24,315 bases of DNA from JADJYF01 sp050186725 (GTDB lineage: Bacteria > Pseudomonadota > Gammaproteobacteria > Ga0077536), in NCBI GenBank assembly GCA_050186725.1, contig JBFWYG010000063.1:1-24315 (forward strand), given 5' to 3'. This document shows, piece by piece, positions 8,398 through 16,472 of this stretch. Position 1 is the stretch's first letter, and the number at the start of each line of letters is the position of its first letter. The notes under the pieces were generated by a model. The model did no database searches. It saw nothing but the letters and a program-made list of their open reading frames with translations, and was not told the DNA's origin. Made by a program: the position numbers and the translations under genes.

Positions 8398-8535
8398 GGG
8401 TGTCGGGCTGGAATTTCGGTCGGGAATCGCGACCGCGGCCGCGCGGTCCATGATCCGGGCTGCCGCGCGAACTGGCAAGCGACGCGGGCGGTCAATGCAG
8501 GTGCCATCACCCCGCTTTCCCCGGGAGGAGTCGCG

Positions 8536-9006
8536 ATGCCCGCCATCCTGCTGCTGACCATGCTATTCGTCACCACGAGCGTGGCGGGCGCCGACTGGTA
8601 TCGCTACACGCCGCCCGCGCGCGGCAACCTGATCGTGAACGAGGTGCTGACGAGCGGCGCGCAGACCGCCACGCTGCGCCTGCCGAAGATCGGGCGCTAC
8701 TACCTCGAACTGCTGCGCGAGGGCGACGAAAGCCGCGCGCTGACCGAGCCCTTGCGCGTGGTGCTCGAGCTCGAGATCGCGCGCGGCAAGCGCGTCCTGC
8801 TCAGCCGGCGCTTCGAGGTGGCTTTCGCGCCCGCCGAACGCGCCCACACCCTGCTGTGGCTCGAAGCGCCCGACACGCTGCCGGCCCGCCGCAACCTGGC
8901 GCTGCGCCTGGTGCTCCACGGGGCCAGCGCGGCGCAGCTCGCCGCCACGCCGCTGCGCCTGCAGCTCAATCGCAAGCCCGAGCTGGTGCCGCTGCCTGTG
9001 CGCTGA
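8536..9006 (+). CDS. Small secreted protein of unknown function
   Basis: This gene encodes 156 residues from an ATG preceded by a very good ribosome site (GGGAGGAG at 8523-8530, 5 bases before the start). Residues 1-19 form a signal peptide (MPAILLLTMLFVTTSVAGA), so the product is probably periplasmic; there is no lipobox Cys. The rest alternates charged and hydrophobic residues in a way that suggests an all-beta fold (LRLPKIGRYYLELLRE, RVVLELEIARGKRVLLSRRF, LALRLVLHGAS). It shows no catalytic signature and no family I can name with confidence. It is divergent from the RTX gene with 138 bases between the starts, and its end lies 9 bases from the end of the convergent transferase gene. Confidence 0.8.
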   Translation: MPAILLLTMLFVTTSVAGADWYRYTPPARGNLIVNEVLTSGAQTATLRLPKIGRYYLELLREGDESRALTEPLRVVLELEIARGKRVLLSRRFEVAFAPAERAHTLLWLEAPDTLPARRNLALRLVLHGASAAQLAATPLRLQLNRKPELVPLPVR

Positions 9007-9015
9007 GGTCGCGCC

Positions 9016-10606
9016 TCACCACGCGGCCACGGCGCCGTCGCTGCGCCGATCGCTCGCGCCTTCCAGCAGACCGTCCGGCGCGCGGCTGATGGCGCCGGCG
9101 TGGCCCATCATGGAATTGGCCGCCGGCACCCACTCGAGCGCATGCCCGGCCGCGGCCAGCGCCTCGCCGAGCGCGGGCGGAAAATCGTCCTCGAGCTTGA
9201 GCGTGGTGCTTGCCGCGCCCCAGGTGCGGCCGAGCAGCCAGCGCGGTGCGTCCACCGCCGCCTGCAGGTCCATGCCATGCATGACGTGACGACTGAAGAT
9301 CGCGGCTTGCGTCTGCGGCTGTCCTTCGCCGCCCATGGTGCCGTAGACCAGCACGCGACCGTCGGCGAGTTCGGCGAGCGCGGGCTGGATGGTGTGAAAG
9401 GGCAACCGTCCCGGCGCGAGCGCGTTCAGCGCGCGCGGCTCGAGACTGAAGCTCGTACCGCGGTTCTGCCAGGTGATGCCGCTCGCCGGCAGCGTGACGC
9501 CGCTGCCGAACTCCCAATACACGCTCTGGATGAAGCTCACCATGCGCCCGGCGCCGTCGGCCGCGCCCAGCCACACGGTATCGCCGTGCGCGGGCGGCGC
9601 GGGCCAGGGCAGCGCGCGCGGTATCGATGCGCGCGGCGAGGCGGTCGAGCGTCTCGTCTTCGAGGAAGCGTGCGATGTCGCCGCGCAGTCGACTCGGATC
9701 CGTGACCTCGGCGTCGCGCACCAGGAAGGCCTGCTTGGTCGCCTCCACCAGGCGATGCAGGTAGTCGAATCCGGTGCAGTCGGCGGCGCGCCGGCGCGCA
9801 TAGAGCGCGAGCAGCAGCAAGGAAGCGAGACCCTGGGTCGGCGGCGGATGGTTGTACAGCATGTGGCCGTCGAACTTGACGCTGAGCGGCGTCACCCGCC
9901 GCGCGCGGTGGGCAGCCAGGTCGGCGGCGCCGACCGGGCTGCCGGCGCGGGCAAGATCCTCGGCGAGCGAGGCGCCGAGCTCACCGCGATAGAAGTCGTC
10001 GAAGCCCACGCGAGCGAGATGCCGGAGCGTGTCGGCGAGCCGCGGCTGGCGAAAGCGTGCGCCCGCGGCGGGCGCCGCGCCGTCCACCAGCCAGTGCGCG
10101 GCGAAGCCTGCAACGTCGCGCAGCTCGGCGAGCTTGGCCCGCAGGTTGTCCGCCTGCGAGACGCTGACCGCGATGCCGTCGCGCGCGTGCTGCACGGCGT
10201 CCTCGAGTAGTCGCGCGCGCGGCAATCTTCCGCCCCACTCGGCGGCCGCGCGCAGCGCCTCGTCCCAACCTGCCACCGCGCCGGCGACGGTCAAGGCCGC
10301 CAGCGGGCCGCGGCTCGGGATCGCGTCGAGACCGGCGGCGCGATAGCGCTCGAGACCCGCGTCGCGCGCGGCCGCGCCGCAGGACGCGATGGCGATCGGC
10401 GGCTCGCCCGGCGCATGGGCCAGCCAGAAGTTGTCGCCACCGAGACCGTTCATGTGCGGATACACCACGGCGATGGTGGCGGCGGCCGCGATCATCGCCT
10501 CCAATGCGTTGCCGCCTTCACGCAGCACCGCGAGGCCGGCCTGGGCGGCGGCGTGATGGGGCGCGGTCACCATGCCGCGCCAGGCCTGGGGCGTCGCGCG
10601 GCTCAC
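9016..10606 (-). pseudogene. Gamma-glutamyltransferase / oxamate amidohydrolase (HpxW-like), frameshifted
   Basis: This is an Ntn-hydrolase of the gamma-glutamyltranspeptidase family, read in two frames. Frame A, from the GTG at 10606, gives the N-terminal part (MVTAPHHAAAQAGLAVLREG, YPHMNGLGGDNFW, LYNHPPPTQGLASLLLLAL). Frame B gives the catalytic part (GDTVWLG with the probable nucleophile Thr at 9577-9579, FGSGVTLPASGITWQNRG, PFHTIQPALAELADGR, YGTMGGEGQPQTQAA, EGASDRRSDGAVAAW). The shift lies in a GC run at 9612-9620. Adding one GC restores one 530-residue frame reading TARALPWPAPPAHGDTV, with the nucleophile at about residue 344. The start GTG overlaps the stop of the enolase gene (GTGA), so the two are coupled. 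GDTVWLG and the overall sequence suit the HpxW-like branch more than classical Ggt. The shift may be real or a sequencing error. Confidence 0.85.
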
Positions 10607-11673
10607 ACGCGATGGCGGGCGATGGCCTCGACGTTCCACTCGATGCCGAGCCCCGGGCGCGCGGGCGGTGTGATGCGCCCGTCGACCAGCGCCAGCGGCT
10701 CGCGCACCAGCGCGCTCGCCACGTCCATCCATTCGAGGTAGTGGCCGGTGGGCGTCGCGCACAGGAGATGCGCGCTCGCCTCGGGAAAGAGGTGCGAGGA
10801 CATCGGCATGCGCGCGGTGCGCGCCAGCGCGGCGGCCTCCAGCCAGCCGCTCACGCCGCGGATGAACTGCGGGTCGGGCATGACGAAGTCCATGGCGTGC
10901 TGCGCGAGCGCGAGCTGCATGTCTTCCGGGCCGTTGAAGTTCTCGCCGATCTGAATGGGCGTCGCGAGTGCGGCGGCCAGCTCGGCGTGGGTCGCGTAGT
11001 CGTCGGCCAGCACCGGCTCTTCGATCCACGTCAGCCCCTCGCCATCCAGCGCCGCGCAGCGGCGGCGCGCCTCCTGCGGGTTCAGGCACTGGTTGTAGTC
11101 GATCATGAGGGCACGGTCGCCTAGCACGCGCCTGGCCGCGCGCACCGCGGCGAGGTCTTCCTCCAGCGTCGCGAAGCCGAGCTTGATCTTGAGCGCCGTG
11201 TAGCCGTCGCGCACGGCGGCCTCGGCCACCTCCACCACGCTGTTCGCGTCGTACATGCCGGCGCTCATGTACACCTCCACCGGCCGCGGCGCGGCGCCGA
11301 GCGTGGCGTACAGCGGCTCGTCGCGAAGGCGCGCGTAGGCATCCCAGCAGGCCATGTCGAGCGCGCCGAGCGCGACACCCACCAGGTTCTTCACGCCCCA
11401 CAGCCGCAGGCGCGTCAGCAGGAAGTCGTACAGCGCGCGCGGCGCGAGCTCGCGTCCCGCGATCAGCTGGCCGAGGCCGAGGATGGTGCTCTCGAGCGCG
11501 GGCAGCAGCTCAGGGAGGTAGATCTCGGCATAGGCGTGACCGCTGACGCCGGCATCGGTATGCAGATCGATCAGCACCAGCGGAAACTTCTCGATGTGTC
11601 CGGAGGCGGTCTTCAGCGGTCGTGCCAGCGGCGCGAGCACGGGTGTGGTGTAGACGGCGGTGATGGCGGGCAT
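10603..11673 (-). CDS. Mandelate racemase/muconate lactonizing family enzyme (MR subgroup)
   Basis: This is an enolase-superfamily enzyme of 356 residues (P. putida mandelate racemase has 359). It should abstract the alpha-proton of a carboxylate with Mg2+ help, as a racemase or acid-sugar dehydratase. All MR-type residues are visible: the KxK bases K162/K164 in LKIKLG; metal ligands D192 (with N194), E218 in WIEEP and E244 in IGENF; the His-Asp dyad D267 (MPDPQF) and H294 (SSHLFPEAS); and E314 in YLEW. These keep almost constant offsets from the mandelate racemase residues. The ATG at 11673 has GAGGA about 6 bases upstream. It is 49 bases downstream of the TRIC fragment, and its stop overlaps the transferase start, so it is likely part of an operon. 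The substrate cannot be told; mandelate-like hydroxy acids are one option. Confidence 0.92.
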   Translation of the reverse strand: MPAITAVYTTPVLAPLARPLKTASGHIEKFPLVLIDLHTDAGVSGHAYAEIYLPELLPALESTILGLGQLIAGRELAPRALYDFLLTRLRLWGVKNLVGVALGALDMACWDAYARLRDEPLYATLGAAPRPVEVYMSAGMYDANSVVEVAEAAVRDGYTALKIKLGFATLEEDLAAVRAARRVLGDRALMIDYNQCLNPQEARRRCAALDGEGLTWIEEPVLADDYATHAELAAALATPIQIGENFNGPEDMQLALAQHAMDFVMPDPQFIRGVSGWLEAAALARTARMPMSSHLFPEASAHLLCATPTGHYLEWMDVASALVREPLALVDGRITPPARPGLGIEWNVEAIARHRV

Positions 11674-11722
11674 TGAACTTCCTCGATGAATGGAGCGGCC
11701 GCCGACGGCGGCGCGCGAAGGT

Positions 11723-11935
11723 TCAGCGCATCGCGAAGGACGGCAGGTGGATGCGCCAGTGTATGCCGGCCATGCGCAGCAGGAAGACCGTCGCCATCGG
11801 CAGCCCTTGCAGCCACGGCCCTTCCACGCCCTGCGCGCGCAGCGCCACCAGCAGCAGCGCGCCGCTCCAGGCGGCGGTCGCGTAGAGCTCGCCGCCGAAC
11901 ACCAGCGGCACCTCGTTGCACAGCACGTCGCGCAG
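11723..11935 (-). CDS. TRIC/UPF0126 family membrane protein, N-terminal part lost in gap
   Basis: Only the last 70 residues of this gene are present; the 5' part lies in the N gap. The pattern LRDVLCNEVPLVFGGELYAT followed by hydrophobic segments and MAGIHWRIHLPSF matches from memory the C-terminal half of UPF0126 proteins such as E. coli YicG/YadS. These are relatives of trimeric intracellular cation channels with seven membrane helices in two GGxxRD-bearing repeats. The fragment begins within the second repeat. The frame happens to stay open through the Ns into the dehydrogenase, but the two are different proteins. The next gene on this strand is the mandelate-racemase-like enzyme, 49 bases on. 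Confidence 0.75.
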   Translation of the reverse strand: MRDVLCNEVPLVFGGELYATAAWSGALLLVALRAQGVEGPWLQGLPMATVFLLRMAGIHWRIHLPSFAMR

Positions 11936-12035
11936 NNNNNNNNNNNNNNNNNNNNNNNNNNNNNNNNNNNNNNNNNNNNNNNNNNNNNNNNNNNNNNNNN
12001 NNNNNNNNNNNNNNNNNNNNNNNNNNNNNNNNNNN
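11936..12035. other. Assembly gap, 100 N
   Basis: Exactly 100 undetermined bases, the usual placeholder for a gap of unknown length. It hides the 3' end of the alcohol dehydrogenase gene and the 5' end of the TRIC-like gene; other genes could also be missing here. Confidence 0.99.
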
Positions 12036-12922
12036 TGGCGGCGATACATGAAGACGTAGTTGGTCTGCAGTTCCTTCTTGATCGCCTTCGGCGTCAGGAT
12101 CACGTCCGGCGCCATGCACACGCCGACGATCACCAGTCGACCGCCGGCGGGCGCGTAGTCCATGGCGAGCTGGTGCGTGCCCGGCACGCCGATACATTCG
12201 AGGATCACGTCGGGCCGGCCACCCGCGTAGCGCTTGCACGCACCCACCACATCCTCCACCGCGGCGTTGACGGTCGCGGTCGCGCCCATGCGCTCGGCGA
12301 GCGCGAGGCGCTCGGGCACGCGATCGGAGACGATGACGTGCTGCGCGCCGAAGTGCCGCGCCCATAGCGTGGCCGCGAGGCCGATGGGCCCGGCGCCCAT
12401 CACCAGCACGCGCTCGCCGGGCGCGATGCGCGCGGCGTGCACACCGTGCAGACCGACCGCGAGCGGCTCGACCAGCGCGCCGAGGCGGTAGTCCACGCCG
12501 GGCGGCAGGCGCAGCGCCTCGGCTGCGCCGACACGCAGGAACTCGGCATAGGCGCCCGGCAGATCGCCGAGTCCCGAGTAACGGACCTTGTCGCAGCGAT
12601 AGCCGATGCCGGACAGGCAGGGCTGGCATTGACCGCAGGCGATGTAGGGCAGCGCGGTCACGCGATCGCCCGGCTGCCAGCGGCCACGCACCTCGGGCCC
12701 GACCTCGACCACTTCGCCGCAGAACTCGTGGCCCATCACCGTGCCGGCGGGCAGCGGCTTCATGCCGCCGTCCGGCGTGTGCACGTCCGCCATGTGCAGA
12801 TCCGAACCACAGATCCCGCAGCTCTTGACCGCGATCACCAGATCCGCGCCCTGGGCGCGCGGCTCGGGAACCTGCTCGATGCTGAGCGCCGACGCGGCGC
12901 GATGAAAGACGGCGGCGCGCAT
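12036..12922 (-). CDS. Zinc-dependent alcohol dehydrogenase (MDR family), C-terminus lost in gap
   Basis: This is a medium-chain NAD(P)-dependent dehydrogenase of the sorbitol/threonine dehydrogenase type; 295 residues are visible before the gap of the usual about 340-360. The catalytic zinc ligands are C38 (CGICGSDLH) and H65/E66 (GHEFCGE), with E152 in VEPLAVG. The structural zinc Cys are 96, 99, 102 and 110 (ACGQCQPC and YRC). The Rossmann glycine motif GAGPIG is at 176-181, and a probable cofactor acid is D200 in VIVSD, which would suit NAD over NADP. The ATG at 12922 has GGGAG about 8 bases upstream. It is divergent from the acyl-CoA dehydrogenase genes with 118 bases between starts. The substrate is likely a polyol or secondary alcohol, unproven. 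Confidence 0.92.
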
Positions 12923-13040
12923 GGCTCGCTCTCCCCTGGTAGGACTCGCGACCGGTTGTACCAAGCGACTCGCGGCCACACAAGCCGCGCGCGAAGCGGG
13001 TAGACTCGCGGATCGCAGGCCAACCTCGGGGAGCAAGCAC

Positions 13041-14225
13041 GTGGACCTGTCCTTCGATCCGCGCTACGAACGCTTTCGCGCCGAACTGCGCGCGTTTCTC
13101 GATACCCATGGGCACGAGGCGCCACGCGGCGCGGTGGATCTGCGCGCGCCGGCGACGCTGGCCTGGCAGAAGCGCCTGCTCGCGGCGGGCTATGCCGGCC
13201 GCACCATCCCGCGTGAGTACGGCGGCTACGGCGCCACGCCGGACATCCTCGAGGCGCGGATCATCGCCGAGGAATTCGCGAGCGCGCAGGTGTTCGCCGG
13301 CCTCGCCGGCCAGGGCATCAAGATGCTGATCCCGACCTTGCTGCGCTTCGGCACCGAAGAACAGCGCCAGCGTTTCATCAGGCCGACGCTGGAAGGCGAG
13401 ATGATCTGGTGCCAGGGCTATTCCGAACCCAACGCCGGCAGCGATCTCGCGAGCCTGCGCACGCGCGCGGTGCTGGACGGCGATCACTGGGTGGTGAACG
13501 GCCAGAAGATCTGGACCTCGACCGCGCATCTCGCCGACTGGATGTTCTGCCTGGTGCGCACCGAACCCGAGGCACCGAAGCACAAGGGTATCAGCTTCCT
13601 GCTGTTCCCGATGACCACACCCGGCATCGAGATCCGCCCGCTCACCACCATGACCGGCGACGCGAGCTTCAACGAAGTGTTCTTCACCGACGTGCGCGTG
13701 CCACGTGATTCGATGATCGGCGCGCGCGGCGACGGCTGGAAGGTCGCCAACACCCTGCTCGGCTTCGAGCGCGGCATGCTGGGCGATCCGAACGTCACCC
13801 TGATGCGCTTCAACGCGCTGGTCGAACTGATGCAGCATGAGACGGTGGATGGACGGCGCCTGATCGATGTGCCGGTCTACCGCGAGCGGCTGATGAAGAT
13901 CCAGGGGCGCATGCTGGCGCTGCGCGCGAACGATCTGCGGCTGCTCTCGGCCGGCCTCAACGACAAGCCGGCGCCGCTCGCGGGGCTGGTGGTGAAGCTG
14001 GTCGGCACGGAGCTGCGACACGAACTCGAGGCGCTGGCGATCGATGCGCTCGGCGAACTCGGCGTGCTCTACCGCGGCAGCCCGCTGCTGCGCGACGCGG
14101 GCATGTGGCAGCAGCATTACATGTACTTCCTGGGCCTCATCATCGGCGGCGGCACCGCGCAGATCCAGAAGAACATCATCGCGGAACGCGGGCTCGGCAT
14201 GCCGCGCGAACCGCAACTCGCCTGA
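13041..14225 (+). CDS. Acyl-CoA dehydrogenase, large subunit type
   Basis: This is a FAD flavoprotein of 394 residues that would introduce the alpha-beta double bond in an acyl-CoA. The GTG start at 13041 follows GGGGAG at 13028-13033. Visible features are the N-terminal helical domain, YGGYGATP (about 60-67), the flavin/substrate segment YSEPNAGSDLASL (about 127-139), WVVNGQKIWTS (150-160), the middle beta-barrel, and C-terminal GGGTAQIQKNIIAERGLGMPRE (369-390). At the site of the MCAD catalytic Glu (YEGT) this protein has GGGT. E243 in GFERG instead lies where isovaleryl- and long-chain dehydrogenases keep their base. Its stop is 10 bases before the next dehydrogenase gene. This pairing is typical of heteromeric enzymes acting on steroid or other bulky acyl-CoAs; the substrate is unknown. 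Confidence 0.93.
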   Translation: MDLSFDPRYERFRAELRAFLDTHGHEAPRGAVDLRAPATLAWQKRLLAAGYAGRTIPREYGGYGATPDILEARIIAEEFASAQVFAGLAGQGIKMLIPTLLRFGTEEQRQRFIRPTLEGEMIWCQGYSEPNAGSDLASLRTRAVLDGDHWVVNGQKIWTSTAHLADWMFCLVRTEPEAPKHKGISFLLFPMTTPGIEIRPLTTMTGDASFNEVFFTDVRVPRDSMIGARGDGWKVANTLLGFERGMLGDPNVTLMRFNALVELMQHETVDGRRLIDVPVYRERLMKIQGRMLALRANDLRLLSAGLNDKPAPLAGLVVKLVGTELRHELEALAIDALGELGVLYRGSPLLRDAGMWQQHYMYFLGLIIGGGTAQIQKNIIAERGLGMPREPQLA

Positions 14226-14235
14226 GGCGCGCGTC

Positions 14236-15315
14236 ATGGATTTCGGATTGTCTGAAGAGCAAGTCCTGCTGACCGACAGCGTCGCCCGCCTGCTGACGGA
14301 ATGCGCGCCGCTCGAGCGCACGCGGCGCTTCGCCGAATCAATGGAGGCGCGTGCGGACGACGTGTGGCGTGCGCTGGTCGAACAGGGCGTGACCGGTCTC
14401 GTGATCGACGAGACCCAGGGCGGCAGCGGCCTCGGCGTGCTGGAGGCCGCGCTGGTCGCCGAGGTGCTGGGCAGGCACGTGACGCCGGTGCCGTTCGTCG
14501 CGTGCTGCGTGCTGGCGCCCCACGCGCTGGCCCGCGCGGGCAGTCCGGCGCAGCAGAACGAATGGCTGCCGCGCCTCGCCAGTGGTGAGCGCGTGCTGGG
14601 TGCGGCGCTCAGCGAGCACTGCGGCGCGCGCGAAGACGCCGGCGTGACCGCCCACGGCGGCAGGCTCGACGGGCGCGCGCTGTTCGTGCTCGACTTCGAG
14701 GCCGACGGCTACCTGGTCGCGAGCCGCGACGGCGCGCTGCACCTGGTGAGCGCTGATGCCGCCGGTCTCGAACGCACGCCGCTCATCACCATCGACCGCA
14801 GCCGTCGCGTGGGTGAGCTGCGCTTCAGCGGCGTCGCGGCAGACACCTTGCCAGGCAGCGCCGATGGCCACGTGCTCGCGGAACTCGTCGCCCGCGGCCG
14901 CGTGATGCACGCTGCCGACACGCTCGGCGCCGCGCAGCACATGCTCGACCAGGCGGTCGCCTACGCCGGCACGCGCGAACAGTTCGGACGCAAGATTGCG
15001 TCCTTCCAGGCGGTCAAGCACCTGTGCGCCGAGATGGCGTCGCAGCTCGAGCCGTGTCGCGCGCTCCTGTGGTACGCGGCCTACGCGCAGGACGCGCTGC
15101 CCGCCGAAGCCGCGCTCTACGCCTGTCATGCGAAGGCCCATCTCGCCGAAGTCGGCAGCTTCGTCGCGCGCACCGCGACCGAAGTCCATGGCGGCATGGG
15201 CTTCACCGATCTGCTCGGCCTGCACTACTGGTTCAAGCGCATCGGCTTGAATCGCCAGTTGCTCGGCAGTCCGGAGCGCGCAAGAGAAGACGCGGCGCGG
15301 CTGCAAGGCCTGTAG
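14236..15315 (+). CDS. Acyl-CoA dehydrogenase, small/partner subunit type
   Basis: This is a second acyl-CoA dehydrogenase family protein of 359 residues. The ATG at 14236 is preceded by GAGG at 14224-14227, which overlaps the stop of the first dehydrogenase gene. It has the N-terminal FGLSEEQVLLTDSVARLL, GGSGLGVLEAALVAEVLG, a degenerate middle domain without the YSEPNAGSD-like motif of its neighbour (ALSEHCGAREDAG), and a well-kept C-terminal domain (YAGTREQFGRKIASFQAVKH, VHGGMGFTDLLGLHYWFKR). This is what is expected of the partner chain in two-gene acyl-CoA dehydrogenases, known from actinobacterial steroid degradation, where only one chain type carries the catalytic base. Its TAG stop at 15313-15315 lies inside the first REP-like repeat. 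Confidence 0.92.
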   Translation: MDFGLSEEQVLLTDSVARLLTECAPLERTRRFAESMEARADDVWRALVEQGVTGLVIDETQGGSGLGVLEAALVAEVLGRHVTPVPFVACCVLAPHALARAGSPAQQNEWLPRLASGERVLGAALSEHCGAREDAGVTAHGGRLDGRALFVLDFEADGYLVASRDGALHLVSADAAGLERTPLITIDRSRRVGELRFSGVAADTLPGSADGHVLAELVARGRVMHAADTLGAAQHMLDQAVAYAGTREQFGRKIASFQAVKHLCAEMASQLEPCRALLWYAAYAQDALPAEAALYACHAKAHLAEVGSFVARTATEVHGGMGFTDLLGLHYWFKRIGLNRQLLGSPERAREDAARLQGL

Positions 15316-15547
15316 GGCCGATTTCAATCGGCCATACACCGCGCAAAGACCAAAGCCGTACATGGCGGGTTGAAACCCGCCCTACAAGCGTGACCTCGAT
15401 CGATCGAGTTTTCCTGTAGGGCCGATTTCAATCGGCCATACACCGCGCAAAGACCAAAGCCGTACATGGCGGGTTGAAACCCGCCCTACAAGCGTGACCT
15501 CAATCGGTCGAGTTTTCCTGTAGGGCCGATTTCAATCGGCCATGCAC
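15311..15547. repeat. Tandem array of REP-like palindrome pairs, 104-bp period
   Basis: There are two full 104-bp units (15311-15414 and 15415-15518) and the first 29 bases of a third (15519-15547) before the N gap. Each unit holds a 23-bp palindrome A beginning TGTAGGGCCGATT, a 30-bp spacer, a related palindrome B in the opposite orientation (ending AACCCGCCCTACA), and a 28-bp spacer. A and B read in the same direction differ at four positions that form two compensated stem pairs (C-G to G-C and A-T to G-C). Units 1 and 2 differ at only two bases, both in the second spacer; the third copy differs at one base (15544). The head-to-head arrangement is that of a BIME-type element built from REP sequences. 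This is also the only content of the 232 bases between the dehydrogenase stop and the gap. Confidence 0.88.
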
Positions 15548-15647
15548 NNNNNNNNNNNNNNNNNNNNNNNNNNNNNNNNNNNNNNNNNNNNNNNNNNNNN
15601 NNNNNNNNNNNNNNNNNNNNNNNNNNNNNNNNNNNNNNNNNNNNNNN
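15548..15647. other. Assembly gap, 100 N
   Basis: Exactly 100 undetermined bases, a placeholder gap. It begins inside the third repeat unit and ends inside the LysR gene, so the assembly probably broke on the tandem repeat. The number of missing repeat units and the last part of the LysR gene are unknown. Confidence 0.99.
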
Positions 15648-16426
15648 CGGATGACCAGCCCGTAGCGCGCGGCGTAAGGCTCTGCGATGCGTCGTGGCAG
15701 GGTGACGATCAGATCGGTCTCGGCAATGATCGGCGGCACCACGGTGAAATGGTTTACGGTCAGCGCGATGCGGCGCTTCAGGCCGTGCTCGGCGAGCGCC
15801 TGGTCGACGAAACCCTGCGGATCGCCGCGCGGGGTGATCAGGAGATGCGGCACGGCCGCGAAGCGCTCGAGGTCCAGCTTGCCGCGCGCCAGGGGATGAC
15901 CCGCGCGCATCATGCAGCTGAACTTGTTGTCGTCGATCAGCGCGTGACCGAAGCGCTCCGGAATGTCGCCAAAGGCGCCGAGCGCGAAATCCGCGTCGCC
16001 GGCGTCGAGCCGTTCGAAGGCCTTGCCCGCCGCCGGCAGCACCCGCACATCGATGAACGGCGCGCTGGCGGCCAGGCGGCGCATCAGCGGCGGAATGACC
16101 GCGCTCACCATGTAGTCGTTGGTGTCGATGGTGAAGCTGCGCTCGGCGGTGGCGGGGTCGAAGGCCATGGGGTCTAGCGCCTGCTCGAGCGCGGCCAACG
16201 CGGAGTGCACCTGGGGCGCGAGTTCCAGCGCGCGCGGCGTGGGCAGCATGCCGTCGGGCCCGCGCACGAAGAGCTCATCCTTCAGGTAGTGCCGCAGGCG
16301 CGACAGCGCGTTGCTGACCGCCGGCTGGGACAGGGCGACCCGCCGGGCGGCGCGCGTGACGTTCCGCTCGGTCATGAGCGCGTCGAAGATCACCAGCAGG
16401 TTCAGATCGAGTCTTCGAAGATTCAC
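15648..16426 (-). CDS. LysR-family transcriptional regulator, C-terminus lost in gap
   Basis: This is a LysR-type regulator; 259 residues are visible of a usual about 300. The N-terminal winged helix-turn-helix is clear (LRRLDLNLLVIFDALMTERN, VTRAARRVALSQPAVSNALSRLR, DELFVRGPDGMLPTPRAL). It is followed by the periplasmic-binding-protein-like effector domain (from about residue 90, RSFTIDTNDYM). The DLNLL...DELFVR form is the NodD/LinR-like branch often tied to aromatic catabolism. The start is a GTG at 16426, fixed by family alignment because it has no Shine-Dalgarno sequence. A good sigma-70-like promoter ends about 7 bases upstream of it, so the message may be leaderless. It diverges from the small membrane protein gene with 118 bases between starts. 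Its target genes are unknown. Confidence 0.9.
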
Positions 16427-16432
16427 GAAACG

Positions 16433-16462
16433 AATATAGAACGTTCATAAAATCCATTTCAA
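16433..16462 (-). promoter_or_regulatory. Sigma-70-like promoter of the LysR gene with internal palindrome
   Basis: Read on the minus strand, TTGAAA (complement of 16457-16462) and TATATT (complement of 16433-16438) are separated by 18 bases, a good match to -35 and -10 boxes in an otherwise GC-rich region. The palindrome GAACGTTC (16439-16446) lies in the spacer and could be an operator. The expected start of transcription falls at or next to the GTG of the LysR gene. Confidence 0.55.
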
Positions 16463-16472
16463 TAATTAATAT

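Noticed and set aside
6736..8535. Plus-strand frame running from 6736 into the small secreted protein gene
   Set aside because: The part before 8536 is the complement of RTX repeats, while at 8536 there is an ATG with a strong ribosome site and a signal peptide, so the extension is not coding.
14338..15363. Minus-strand open frame of 341 codons opposite the second acyl-CoA dehydrogenase
   Set aside because: It starts in the repeat array and is antisense to a well-conserved dehydrogenase; its translation has no recognisable domain.
15311..15547. CRISPR array
   Set aside because: The period is 104 bp, the intervals between the palindromes are themselves repeated almost unchanged, and no cas gene is present; a REP/BIME-type array explains it.
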